Assembly (NCBI RefSeq): GCF_000341735.1
Contig: NZ_KB455575.1
Location: 2,057,819-2,121,818, forward strand
DNA length: 64,000 bases
Source: Methylotuvimicrobium buryatense 5G
GTDB taxonomy: Bacteria; Pseudomonadota; Gammaproteobacteria; Methylococcales; Methylomonadaceae
Reading direction: 5' to 3'
The position numbers and the translations under genes were made by a program. The notes under the pieces were generated by a model that saw nothing but the letters and a program-made list of their open reading frames with translations, did not search any database and had not been told where the DNA came from. Of this stretch, positions 56,445 to 64,000 are shown in pieces (position 1 is the stretch's first letter; every line of letters begins with the position of its first letter).

Positions 56445-57051
56445 ACATAGCTTAATTTTGTATTACCGCTTATTTACAGATACTTACATCGATAAAACCT
56501 CTGCTGAAGAAGACATCTACAGTGTTGATGGCGTCTTATATATAAACAGTGTTCAATTTCTAAACGTATAGAAAATCACAAGGCTAAGCTCCACTCGACA
56601 ACACGCCACCGTTTCAAAATGAGGGCAGGACATGAATTCTATAAACATAGTAACGCTCATGAAGGCTCGGCCATCGCCCCTGCCAATGAAAGATTAACCG
56701 CGTAGCCAGAATGGAGCGTAACGCGTCCCGGGACTTTCGAAGCCCCGCCCTTCCCGTATTCCGCTTGCGCTGTATACGGGCTACGCATTTTGGCTTCGCT
56801 GGAAGCGGTCGATAGCGATACAGCATGGGAATCTGTGCTAAGTAAGTGTCCAAAATTTATTTCCCGATTTGGCTAGTATCAGGTAACGCTGGAAGAAGTG
56901 TGCGCGGCATGGACGCCGCGCCCAAGCCTATAGGGATATATTCAGGGCGTCTTCCGGAAGCGTTACCTGATACTGGCCGATAAAACCGGGTAATTATTTT
57001 GAAACAATTACTAAGTTTGGTGCGGATGGACTGAAGACTTACAACGGTATT
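56445..57051. other. Gap upstream of mmoX, probable regulatory region
   Basis: About 600 bases without a convincing gene. It contains a 100-bp inverted-repeat element (56875-56974) and a GC-richer stretch (GCGTCCCGGGACTTTCG, CGTATTCCGCTTGCGCTG, near 56730-56780) that looks like extragenic repeat sequence. MmoR binding sites would be expected here, but I cannot name them. Confidence 0.65.
56875..56974. repeat. Inverted-repeat element AGTATCAGGTAACGCT
   Basis: AGTATCAGGTAACGCT at 56875-56890 and its exact reverse complement at 56959-56974 enclose a 68-base centre containing GCGGCATGGACGCCGC. The 100-bp layout resembles a small MITE or a transcription-halting hairpin. No copy was noticed elsewhere in the window. 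Confidence 0.75.
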
Positions 57052-57303
57052 TTATTCTTCTCCGCTGTTGAATAACGACAATAAGCGGTCGATTTTTTCT
57101 TCGATGCGTTGCACGGACCGCTTCAACTCCTTCACTTCGTGTCGCTGTTTGGCCGTATTTTCATGTATATATTCGAAATGAACCTGAAAATATTTAGGTA
57201 AAGGAAAATCACGTTTATCGTTACTACGATGTTGAGTCGGCGATTTAAAATCTGCGGCGCCTGAATTTTCTCGTATATTCGATGTGAATGGCAAAATTGT
57301 CAT
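57052..57303 (-). CDS. Small hypothetical protein with C-terminal coiled coil
   Basis: An 83-residue protein. Residues 36-76 (LPKYFQVHFEYIHENTAKQRHEVKELKRSVQRIEEKIDRLL, abbreviated) form a likely coiled coil with heptad Leu/Ile/Val spacing. The first 35 residues look disordered. Its ribosome-binding site is weak. It is not known to me and its reality as a gene is moderate. It lies between the sMMO regulatory region and the cytochrome pair on the same strand. Confidence 0.45.
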   Translation of the reverse strand: MTILPFTSNIRENSGAADFKSPTQHRSNDKRDFPLPKYFQVHFEYIHENTAKQRHEVKELKRSVQRIEEKIDRLLSLFNSGEE

Positions 57304-57438
57304 GAATGTAGAGCCTGAAGGGTTAAAATGTCGGTAAAAATCGCGCGCATCGAATTTCGGATTGACCCGAAATTCGATAAATGAAAACCATAGCCCCGTT
57401 CGTCCGACATTTCCTTAAACGAGAGACTATATGCCTGC

Positions 57439-58746
57439 CTATTCTTCGCGAGCCAGCACGTAGCGGGCAATCGCTTGTAGTTGATTGTCGCTTAAATGAG
57501 AAAAACCGGGCATTTTCATGCTCTCCGGACGTTTTTTTCCCGGCGACCGAGTCCATCGAACAAAGCCTTCCGGATCATTGGCATAAATGGTTTTAATTTC
57601 AGGAATGGCCGGCCCGACAGTCGGCAATTCCGAATGATGACACGCTGCGCAATACTGCTGAAAATCGCCCTCGCCGGATTGACTTACCGCAGGCTTCATT
57701 CGTTCAATATAGTCCGCATCTTGCTTTGCCTGTAGGGCAGCAGCCCGGTAATTCGTCGTTTTTAACGCTATCGCCATATTATGGTCGGTCAAAGAATTAA
57801 CCCGGTATTCATGGCGCGCATAGGCCATAATCAAAATCGAAATAGCAAACAAGCCCACAACTTTGTTAAAGTGTTTAAAGGCGTTCCTCGCTTGCTCGTT
57901 AAGGTCCCGCCAAATCAACCAGACAGCCGGTATAGCGGGCACGCCCCCTATAAATAACCAAATTGTAACCGTCCAGCTCATTCCTTCGGCGGGCAAGGTG
58001 ATCCATGCAAGCATACCCGTCAATACCTGGACCAGCACCGCGCCTAAAGCGAATGAATAAAAGAATCGGCGAACATCGAGAATGCGCAGCGTGTTGACGG
58101 GCGCCTCCAAGGCAAAAGCACGCCGTCCCGTCAACCAAACCAAAAATAAAGAACTGATCAATACCGCTGCCGATAAGAAATGCAAATAACGAGGCAAGAC
58201 ATTGGGCAACAGCATGGCCGAGAAAAAGCCTTTGACCTCCGGCCAGCGCTCCGGAAATAACATTAAGTTGACGTTGGTCATGAAAATTAAAGGCACCAGC
58301 AAAAAAATCGTCGTTTCAAGGAACGCGATGCCGATATGCATTACCTTGAAATCGACAAAACGGTTCCACCAAAACTTGTGCGCATAAGCTGCCAAAAAAG
58401 CAATGGTCACCAGTGGAATCACCGCCATCCATACATCGCCCATCAAGGCGCTAGAAGCGTAAAATTGAGGCGCATACAACGTGTTGATAATCAGCAACGG
58501 AGCCACCCCCATTACGACAGCCAAGCTTTTGTTCACGGTAATACTGCGCATGATGTAATTGGCCAGCCGGTCGTAATCGGGTACATCTAAACCTTTAACC
58601 TGACACACCAAACTAAACAGCGAACCGCCCACCATCAAATGCACGAAAATGATATGTACAACAAAAGAAACGATCAACAAGATTTCCAATAAGCCTTCCG
58701 AGGCTGGTAAAGGCAAAGGTATATCGCGTGGAATCGGTGCATTCAT
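57439..58746 (-). CDS. Polytopic membrane protein with C-terminal cytochrome c domain (subunit 2)
   Basis: A 435-residue protein with about eight hydrophobic segments (from 20-50 to 295-312), then a c-type haem domain. CAACH at 366-370 is the haem motif, and the Met in MKMPGFSHL is a likely axial ligand. Residues H31 and H36 (Hx4H in the first helix) align in place with H24 and H29 of the upstream partner. The layout resembles a cytochrome-bd-like subunit I with a fused cytochrome c. Its ATG overlaps the partner stop by 4 bases. Function: electron transfer between quinol or cytochrome c; direction unknown. Confidence 0.8.
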   Translation of the reverse strand: MNAPIPRDIPLPLPASEGLLEILLIVSFVVHIIFVHLMVGGSLFSLVCQVKGLDVPDYDRLANYIMRSITVNKSLAVVMGVAPLLIINTLYAPQFYASSALMGDVWMAVIPLVTIAFLAAYAHKFWWNRFVDFKVMHIGIAFLETTIFLLVPLIFMTNVNLMLFPERWPEVKGFFSAMLLPNVLPRYLHFLSAAVLISSLFLVWLTGRRAFALEAPVNTLRILDVRRFFYSFALGAVLVQVLTGMLAWITLPAEGMSWTVTIWLFIGGVPAIPAVWLIWRDLNEQARNAFKHFNKVVGLFAISILIMAYARHEYRVNSLTDHNMAIALKTTNYRAAALQAKQDADYIERMKPAVSQSGEGDFQQYCAACHHSELPTVGPAIPEIKTIYANDPEGFVRWTRSPGKKRPESMKMPGFSHLSDNQLQAIARYVLAREE

Positions 58747-60212
58747 TTATTTTCTCCAGGTAGGAAGCGTGATAAATCGGGTAATTGTCCGTACCGTGTC
58801 GATCCGGAGATACTATCGGGCCTTGGAATTCCGGTAATTTGAGCACCATGATACGGTTCCGTATTGATTTGCAGGGAGGCCAGATATGCCGCCAAGGCTT
58901 TGAGTTCGGTGTCGTTGCCCGGAAAGGGCGGCATGAAATAACGAGCGCCATGCATATTTTCCAAATAGGCGGCAATGACGTCCGCTTCCCAAGGCCGGTC
59001 TCCGTACATGCGGCGTAATTGATAGTCGATCCCGTTGACGCCCCTAACGGTATGACAACGCGTGCAGGCAAGAGCGAATATATCTTTGCCTGCCTGCAAT
59101 CGATTGTCCTCACCGATCTCCCGGTTTGCGGCATAAGTAGCATGCTGAAGGATGCCGTCGCGCTTCAACAACGGGTATTCATCCACGCGTATGCCATTAG
59201 CATACATATATTGTCCAATTATAAAGGGTTTGCGAATAAACTCGCGAACACGTTCAAATTGCCCTAGCACGGCAAACAGTATCAATGTCGACACCCCATA
59301 GCGGTACAGACTTATTTCACCGGGGCGCTTGATGCTTCCCCGCAATACAATGCCGACATAAATCAGGCCCAGCACCATTAACCATTTGAGACTGTTATGC
59401 CAATTTACATATTCTTGTGTGGTAATAGCTACAGGAATACTGTCTAACATGTAAAGTGGCACTACCCGATAATACCAAATAGCGGCAACGACCAAAACCA
59501 TCAGCCAGATACCTGACCAAAGCGATGTCAATTTAACTGCGGCTTTTTTAAATTGGATTTCACCATGGGTGTAAGCGCGGCGCTGAAAAAGACAAATCAA
59601 GCATAAGACAACACTTCCGCCCATCACCATCGCCAATGCGGTTCGAAAGGCCAATTGAGGCAAATACATCGGATTGAACAAACCCGAAAGCAACGTTTTA
59701 TCGCTTAGCCAATTACCAGGATCCATCATAAAGCCGAGAATCGCCACGATAATTGCCATCGTTATCCAAGAAAAGACCGCTAGGAATATACCTAACCGGC
59801 AATGCAGCCATTTGCTTCGGGCATCGGTTTTCGATTTTTTCCAAGTTAAAAAGTACAATAAAATCAAACTGACTTCACTGACGAAAACGATCCATTCCGC
59901 GAACCATCCCCAGAAGAAAACCCGTATCAGGCTCCCTATCGCAGCAGGATTGACCAACGCCGCCGAAAACCAAATGCCCACGCCAGTTAGAGCGCCAACT
60001 GTAGTCGTCAATATGAATATGACTTTTAAAATGCGAAATGCCAGCATATCCCACTGCTGATTCATGGTCTTTATCCCTTTATATTCGAACAAAGCCACAA
60101 GCGGCAAAGCACCAATCGCAAAAGCGTGATTTATAATGACATGCAAAATCGCATCGAAAGCAATCAGCATTCGATTACCTAAAAAGTCAATATGAAAAAT
60201 TGGAAAATCCAT
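58743..60212 (-). CDS. Cytochrome-bd-like membrane protein with C-terminal cytochrome c domain (subunit 1)
   Basis: A 489-residue protein with about eight or nine membrane segments (first at 16-42, with H24 and H29), and a c-type domain: CTRCH at 383-387, with the Met in YFMPPFPG near 427 as probable axial ligand. The TVGALTGVGIWFSAALVNPAA and RVFFWGWFAEWIVFVSEVSLILLYFLTW stretches resemble the early helices of CydA-family oxidase subunits, but a usual Q-loop is not evident. The two genes form an operon. They could be a quinol-linked cytochrome complex, perhaps supplying or draining electrons in methanol/methane oxidation. This is inference. Confidence 0.78.
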   Translation of the reverse strand: MDFPIFHIDFLGNRMLIAFDAILHVIINHAFAIGALPLVALFEYKGIKTMNQQWDMLAFRILKVIFILTTTVGALTGVGIWFSAALVNPAAIGSLIRVFFWGWFAEWIVFVSEVSLILLYFLTWKKSKTDARSKWLHCRLGIFLAVFSWITMAIIVAILGFMMDPGNWLSDKTLLSGLFNPMYLPQLAFRTALAMVMGGSVVLCLICLFQRRAYTHGEIQFKKAAVKLTSLWSGIWLMVLVVAAIWYYRVVPLYMLDSIPVAITTQEYVNWHNSLKWLMVLGLIYVGIVLRGSIKRPGEISLYRYGVSTLILFAVLGQFERVREFIRKPFIIGQYMYANGIRVDEYPLLKRDGILQHATYAANREIGEDNRLQAGKDIFALACTRCHTVRGVNGIDYQLRRMYGDRPWEADVIAAYLENMHGARYFMPPFPGNDTELKALAAYLASLQINTEPYHGAQITGIPRPDSISGSTRYGQLPDLSRFLPGENK

Positions 60213-61168
60213 TGATTACCTCTAAATGTAGGCCGGTTCTTAACTGAAATTGCTGTTACCGGCTTAAATAATCGGCTTAACCCATCCTTAAATAATTGCC
60301 AACCATAGATTATCGATATCCCGACATAATTTATTCTTATGGCACTGCATTTGTTAAAGCAGGGTTAAAATGTTTATCGTGTAGTTTTTACGTTCTTGTT
60401 ACCTACTGCATTCTTACTGAATAATCGTTCAATTTTGTCAAGTATGGTGATGCCTCTATCAAGGAAAGCCATGATCCCATCCTCTCCTGGGGGTCTTGAC
60501 GGCAGTTCGAACGCCAAGGTTGGCGTGCAACCGACATCCTCGCTAGGCATACTTCACATTTTCTCGTTCTTAAACGGTTTTTCGGCCAAAAGGGAGTAAA
60601 AAACCGCTGGTCCCGAAGAAAGATTGTGCAAAGCTCCGGCCACTCGGTCATTTTTATCGACAACAATTAACGTGCCATTATGCCTGTCATTCAAGCCGCG
60701 TATGGTCAATTGTCCCGGCGACTTTCTAAGTCTTGAAAGATAAGGTTTTAATGAGTCAGATCGAATCATGCTGAATTAAAACCTTCCATCGCCCCCCCCC
60801 TAAATCTTGAAGCTTGAACGTCCAATAAATTTACACTGTCGAAAAAATAGACAAGATGAATTCAGTGCCGAGCAATCGAATACCTTCCTCTATCGCTTAT
60901 ATTTGTATTATTTAATCAATTCGCAACATTTTCAGATCATCTTTAAGTGTCCGGATTTCGTCATTAAGAATCCCGCCATCGCTCCTTAACCGGATAAGCA
61001 GACATTAAAAACATCTCGATAGGTCGCTGCTTTACGGATATCGCGAATTGCAGTAGTATTGCCGGGCATTTCATCCCTTGTGATCTTTGTATTTTTATAT
61101 TTTCGACCGGGCACCAGTAGATAATTTCTTACCGGTATTAACGTTTTCCATCATTCATTGACCGACTC
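60213..61168. other. Gene-poor region between the cytochrome pair and glnS
   Basis: About 950 bases. The cytochrome operon leader lies at 60213-60400, with a possible pairing CCGGTT / AACCGG near 60232 and 60258. A decayed family B fragment lies at 60488-60560. A 71-codon minus-strand frame (60554-60769) has coding-like text (GLNDRHNGTLIVVDKNDRVAGAL) but no clear family and runs into the repeat, so it may be a gene remnant. No gene is supported between 60770 and 61168. Confidence 0.6.
60488..60560 (-). repeat. Decayed family B fragment
   Basis: GGGGTCTTGACGGCAG, AACGCCAAGGTTGGCGTG and ACATCCTCGCTAGGCATAC match the internal part of B copies at 35819 and 20470. Neither terminal repeat remains. 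Confidence 0.6.
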
Positions 61169-62827
61169 ATGTCAACAAACGAAACGCTGCCTTCCAATTT
61201 CATTCGCCAGATCATTAATAGCGATCTGAAACAAAACAAAAACGACGGCAAAGTCGCCACGCGGTTTCCTCCGGAACCGAACGGCTATTTGCACATCGGT
61301 CATGCCAAATCGATTTGCTTGAATTTCGGCATCGCGGGTGAGTATCAGGGCACCTGCAACCTTCGTTTCGACGATACGAATCCCGAAAAAGAAAGCGTCG
61401 AATACATGGAAGCGATCGAACGCGACGTGAGTTGGCTAGGCTTTCAATGGCACGAACTTCGCCATGCCTCCGATTATTTCGAACAGCTTTACGATTACGC
61501 CGTCGAGTTGATTCAAAAAGGCTTGGCCTATGTCGATAGCTCGACACCCGAACAAATGCGTCAGCATCGGGGCACGCTGACCGAACCCGGCAAGGAAAGC
61601 CCGGACCGCAACCGACCTATCGAAGAAAACTTGGACTTGTTCACGCGCATGCGCGCTGGCGAATTTGCCGACGGGCAATACGTCTTGCGGGCGAAGATCG
61701 ACATGGCTTCGCCGAACATCAACATGCGCGACCCGGTCATTTACCGAATTCGCCGCGTACATCATCACCGCACCGGCAACCAATGGTGCGTTTATCCGAT
61801 GTACGACTATACGCATTGTATTTCCGACGCGATCGAAGGCATCACGCATTCGCTGTGCACGCTCGAATTCGAAGACCATCGACCGCTCTATGACTGGGTA
61901 CTCGACAACATTACGATTCCCTGCCATCCGCAGCAAATCGAATTCGCGCGACTGCAACTCGAATACAGCATCGTCAGTAAGCGTAAACTGAATCAACTGG
62001 TCATCGAAAAACATGTCGGCGGCTGGGACGATCCGCGCATGCCGACGCTCGCCGGCCTGCGCCGCGCGGGCGTGACGCCGGCCGCGATCCGCGACTTTTG
62101 CGAACGCATCGGCATCACCAAAAAAGATTCGTGGATTGAAATGGCCGTTCTGGAAAACTGTATCCGCGAAGATTTGAATGAAAATGCCCCGCGCGCGATG
62201 GCGGTGCTAAGCCCGTTGAAGCTGATCATCGATAACTATCCGGACGACAAAGTCGAAGCGCTCGAGCTCGGCAATCATCCGCAAAAACCGGAACTCGGAA
62301 CGCGTAAAGTCGAGTTCAGCAAGGTTTTATATATCGAACAGGACGATTTCGCCGAAAATCCGCCGCCTAAGTACAAACGCCTAGTCGAAGGCGGCGAAGT
62401 TCGTCTACGCGGCGCCTACGTGATCCGGTGCGACCGCATCGTCAAAGACGAAAACGGATCAATCATAGAGCTGCATTGCAGTTACGATCCGGACACATTA
62501 GGTAAAAATCCGGAAGGTCGTAAAGTCAAGGGCGTGATTCATTGGGTCAGCGAACGCCATTCCGTACCTGCTGAAATACGCTTGTACGATAGGCTATTCA
62601 GCCAGCCGAATCCCGATTCGCTCGATAACTTTCTGGACGCTTTGAATCCGGATTCGCTGGAAATACTAACCGAATCGCGCGTCGAGTCGAGCCTTACCGA
62701 TGCGCCGCCTGAAAGCCGTTTCCAATTTGAACGCATGGGTTATTTCTGCCTTGATGCGATAGACAGCACTCCCGGCAAGCCGGTCTTCAACCGAACCGTT
62801 ACGCTACGAGATACCTGGGGAAAATAA
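61169..62827 (+). CDS. glnS: Glutaminyl-tRNA synthetase
   Basis: GlnRS charges tRNA-Gln with glutamine. The 552-residue class I synthetase has [19 protein letters not shown] with HIGH at 42-45, [18 protein letters not shown], and the KMSKS-equivalent VSKRK at 269-273 ([15 protein letters not shown]). The C-terminal anticodon-binding barrels end with [13 protein letters not shown], close to E. coli. It stands alone, followed by a large inverted-repeat structure. Confidence 0.97.
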   Translation: MSTNETLPSNFIRQIINSDLKQNKNDGKVATRFPPEPNGYLHIGHAKSICLNFGIAGEYQGTCNLRFDDTNPEKESVEYMEAIERDVSWLGFQWHELRHASDYFEQLYDYAVELIQKGLAYVDSSTPEQMRQHRGTLTEPGKESPDRNRPIEENLDLFTRMRAGEFADGQYVLRAKIDMASPNINMRDPVIYRIRRVHHHRTGNQWCVYPMYDYTHCISDAIEGITHSLCTLEFEDHRPLYDWVLDNITIPCHPQQIEFARLQLEYSIVSKRKLNQLVIEKHVGGWDDPRMPTLAGLRRAGVTPAAIRDFCERIGITKKDSWIEMAVLENCIREDLNENAPRAMAVLSPLKLIIDNYPDDKVEALELGNHPQKPELGTRKVEFSKVLYIEQDDFAENPPPKYKRLVEGGEVRLRGAYVIRCDRIVKDENGSIIELHCSYDPDTLGKNPEGRKVKGVIHWVSERHSVPAEIRLYDRLFSQPNPDSLDNFLDALNPDSLEILTESRVESSLTDAPPESRFQFERMGYFCLDAIDSTPGKPVFNRTVTLRDTWGK

Positions 62828-62851
62828 ATACCTAGTTCAACCGTTGAACCT

Positions 62852-63013
62852 AAAAAGAGCAGTTGAGAGCCTCAAACTACCGTTCGCCCTGAGCCCGTCG
62901 AAGGGTCAACGGTAGTTTGAGGCTTCACCACGACGGTGAAAGTGTTGTAGACCCTTCATGCTTCGACTTAGCTCAGCACGAACGGTCTACAACACATGTC
63001 AACTGCTCTTTTT
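62852..63013. repeat. Large three-armed inverted-repeat structure after glnS
   Basis: An outer 15-bp stem (AAAAAGAGCAGTTGA and TCAACTGCTCTTTTT, 62852-62866 and 62999-63013) encloses two hairpins: GCCTCAAACTACCGTT with its complement (62869-62884 / 62908-62923) and GTGTTGTAGACC with its complement (62942-62953 / 62984-62995). The outer right arm ends in a T-run, so it can act as a terminator for glnS; the left arm gives an A-run, allowing the same on the other strand. Pieces recur at 19019 and 19908, marking it as a repeat family. Confidence 0.82.
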
Positions 63014-63109
63014 ACTGTGAAAGTTCGTAGATATAGACTCTTTATCTAATTTTTCGATATACGGAGCTCGTCAGAGAAAATGCCGGTTCCGGAGAGGGTG
63101 CGGTTGCTC

Positions 63110-63160
63110 GACCGACAGGCGTCGGCGGGCACTGCCGAAATTTGAAGTGCGAAAGGTATA
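63110..63160 (-). repeat. Family A terminal fragment
   Basis: GGGCACTGCCGAAATTTG to GTGCGAAAGGTATA is the right end of an A copy in minus orientation. The other end is absent. Confidence 0.6.
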
Positions 63161-63279
63161 AAAGCCGCAAGCCACATAAATCATTGCTTTCAAAAAAGCG
63201 CATTTTGAGGTTGAATAAGATCAAACGCATACTTTTTAACATCTTGAATTTAAATAAATTCCAAATTAATAATCGCTGC

Positions 63280-63425
63280 TATACTGCTCTATCGAAATTC
63301 AAATGTCAGCATTAGCGCATGGAAGCGCCTGGGTGTTCGCAAAGGTCCTGACGTCATGAATGCTGAGCATTCACGTCGTTCTTTGACGGGTACCCCAGCG
63401 CCGAAATTTGACTATCAAATGGGAT
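63280..63425 (+). repeat. Family A repeat, diverged
   Basis: TATACTGCTCTATCGAAATT to AATTTGACTATCAAATGGGATA, about 146 bp, retaining GGCGCCT/GCGCC arms and TTCTTTGACGGGTACCCC but with a shortened left arm and altered centre (CCTGACGTCATGAATGC). It ends 28 bases before the CHASE-protein start. Confidence 0.75.
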
Positions 63426-63452
63426 AAATCCCATCATCACCCCACTGACTGT

Positions 63453-64000
63453 ATGCCCCTTGACTTCAATCAAACCCCCTTCGGTACTAGCCTTCGTCGA
63501 TGGGCGCCTCAATTACTGACCGGCCTAATGCTTATTATCGGAGTCGGCACTACCGCTTTTTTTTGGCAACACGCACGCGAGGAGAACTCGGATAGTCTAG
63601 GCACCGCCTTCGAATTATCGGCAAATCAAATTACCCAAATTATCGGCAACAGGATCGATATCTATATAGTCCTCATGAAAGGGGTCAAAGGCTTTTTTGA
63701 GGGTTCGGACGACGTCACTTTAGAGGAATTCCGCGACTATGTGAGCGCGCTGCAAATCCACAAAAACTTGCCCGGCATTCAGGCAGTAGGACTGGTGATA
63801 CCTGTCGCGCATGCCGACAAAAACCGGCATATCGCCGAAATTCGGCAACAAAACATACCGAACTACCAAATCAAACCGGGTGGCGATCGAGAACAATACG
63901 CCCCCATTACCCGTCTCGAACCCTCGACAGCAGAAAACCGGAAAGCCTTGGGATTCGATGCCTACACCGTGCCCGCCGCACGAGAAGCCTTGCAACGGTC
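63453..64000 (+). CDS. CHASE-domain membrane receptor, N-terminal part (cut by window end)
   Basis: The frame opens at the ATG at 63453 and stays open for 182 codons to the window edge. A membrane helix lies at about 20-38 (QLLTGLMLIIGVGTTAFFW). The following extracytoplasmic stretch has the CHASE pattern: a helical ELSANQITQIIGNRIDIY, then GVKGFFEGSDDVTLEEFRDYV, LPGIQAVGLVIPV, and LGFDAYTVPAAREAL near the end. Such N-termini front histidine kinases or diguanylate cyclases; the output domain is beyond the window. No clear ribosome-binding site is seen. Confidence 0.85.
   Translation, partial: MPLDFNQTPFGTSLRRWAPQLLTGLMLIIGVGTTAFFWQHAREENSDSLGTAFELSANQITQIIGNRIDIYIVLMKGVKGFFEGSDDVTLEEFRDYVSALQIHKNLPGIQAVGLVIPVAHADKNRHIAEIRQQNIPNYQIKPGGDREQYAPITRLEPSTAENRKALGFDAYTVPAAREALQR

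Noticed and set aside
60340-60355. Sigma-54-like site TGGCAC-N5-TTGTT on the plus strand
   Set aside because: The -12 element lacks the GC pair and the site points towards sequence without a gene.
60554-60769. 71-codon minus-strand open frame
   Set aside because: Its 3' end runs into a decayed repeat and no family is recognised. At most a gene remnant, so not listed as a CDS.

Overview
This window comes from a gammaproteobacterial methanotroph. The main evidence is a complete soluble methane monooxygenase (sMMO) operon on the minus strand, mmoX-Y-B-Z-D-C (56336 down to 50915), with its chaperonin-like gene mmoG and its sigma-54 activator mmoR downstream. MmoX, MmoC and MmoD look like type I (Methylococcaceae) proteins. 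Together with the Entner-Doudoroff, pyruvate dehydrogenase and TCA genes this suggests a Methylotuvimicrobium/Methylomicrobium-like organism; the genus is an inference from memory of gene families, not from a search.

Layout. 1-1062: gene-free, with nested mobile repeats. 1063-4240: a MotA/MotB-like stator pair and a secreted HExxH protein. 4555-6981 (minus): a proteasome-like hydrolase and purE-purK. 7962-18334 (plus): edd-eda, a first citrate synthase, and the pyruvate dehydrogenase genes aceE-aceF-lpdA. This forms a route from 6-phosphogluconate through pyruvate and acetyl-CoA to citrate. 19091-20467: purN-like formyltransferase and two tandem paralogous mini membrane proteins. 21056-24624 (minus): DUF192 protein, phosphopantetheinyl transferase, gamma-glutamyltransferase and a small secreted protein. 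24794-33061: YheT-type hydrolase, gloB, a Uma2 protein, then NAD-type isocitrate dehydrogenase, aconitase B and a second citrate synthase. 33399-35745: coaD, a YfhL-type ferredoxin and a B12-binding radical SAM protein. 35986-40722 (minus): an overlapping operon of a PQQ-alcohol-oxidation-associated ABC system ending in rfbB. 41085-45433: PilZ protein, small unknown protein, MOSC protein, Na/Pi cotransporter-like protein and a coiled-coil protein. 45668-60212 (minus): the sMMO region. 61169-62827: glnS. 63453-64000: 5' part of a CHASE-domain receptor.

In the sMMO region, a good sigma-54 promoter match (56429-56444) precedes mmoX. Between mmoC and mmoG lie two genes that I do not know as part of described sMMO clusters: a BLUF blue-light photoreceptor with all flavin-site residues conserved, and a 99-residue unknown protein. 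Upstream of mmoX, on the same strand, are two paralogous polytopic membrane proteins, each ending in a c-type cytochrome domain, which look like a divergent cytochrome-bd-like electron-transfer complex. These are the best candidates for something undescribed: light input, and a dedicated respiratory module, next to methane oxidation.

The intergenic regions are full of non-autonomous repeats. I distinguish family A (about 77-165 bp, TATACC...GGTATA ends), family B (about 209-263 bp, ends CAGCAATTCCCA, making 9-bp target duplications), family C (134 bp, ends CACTGCCATTAAGTTAAG, inserted in a B copy with a 10-bp duplication), and several REP-like hairpins. No rRNA, tRNA, CRISPR array or intact transposase gene was recognised.
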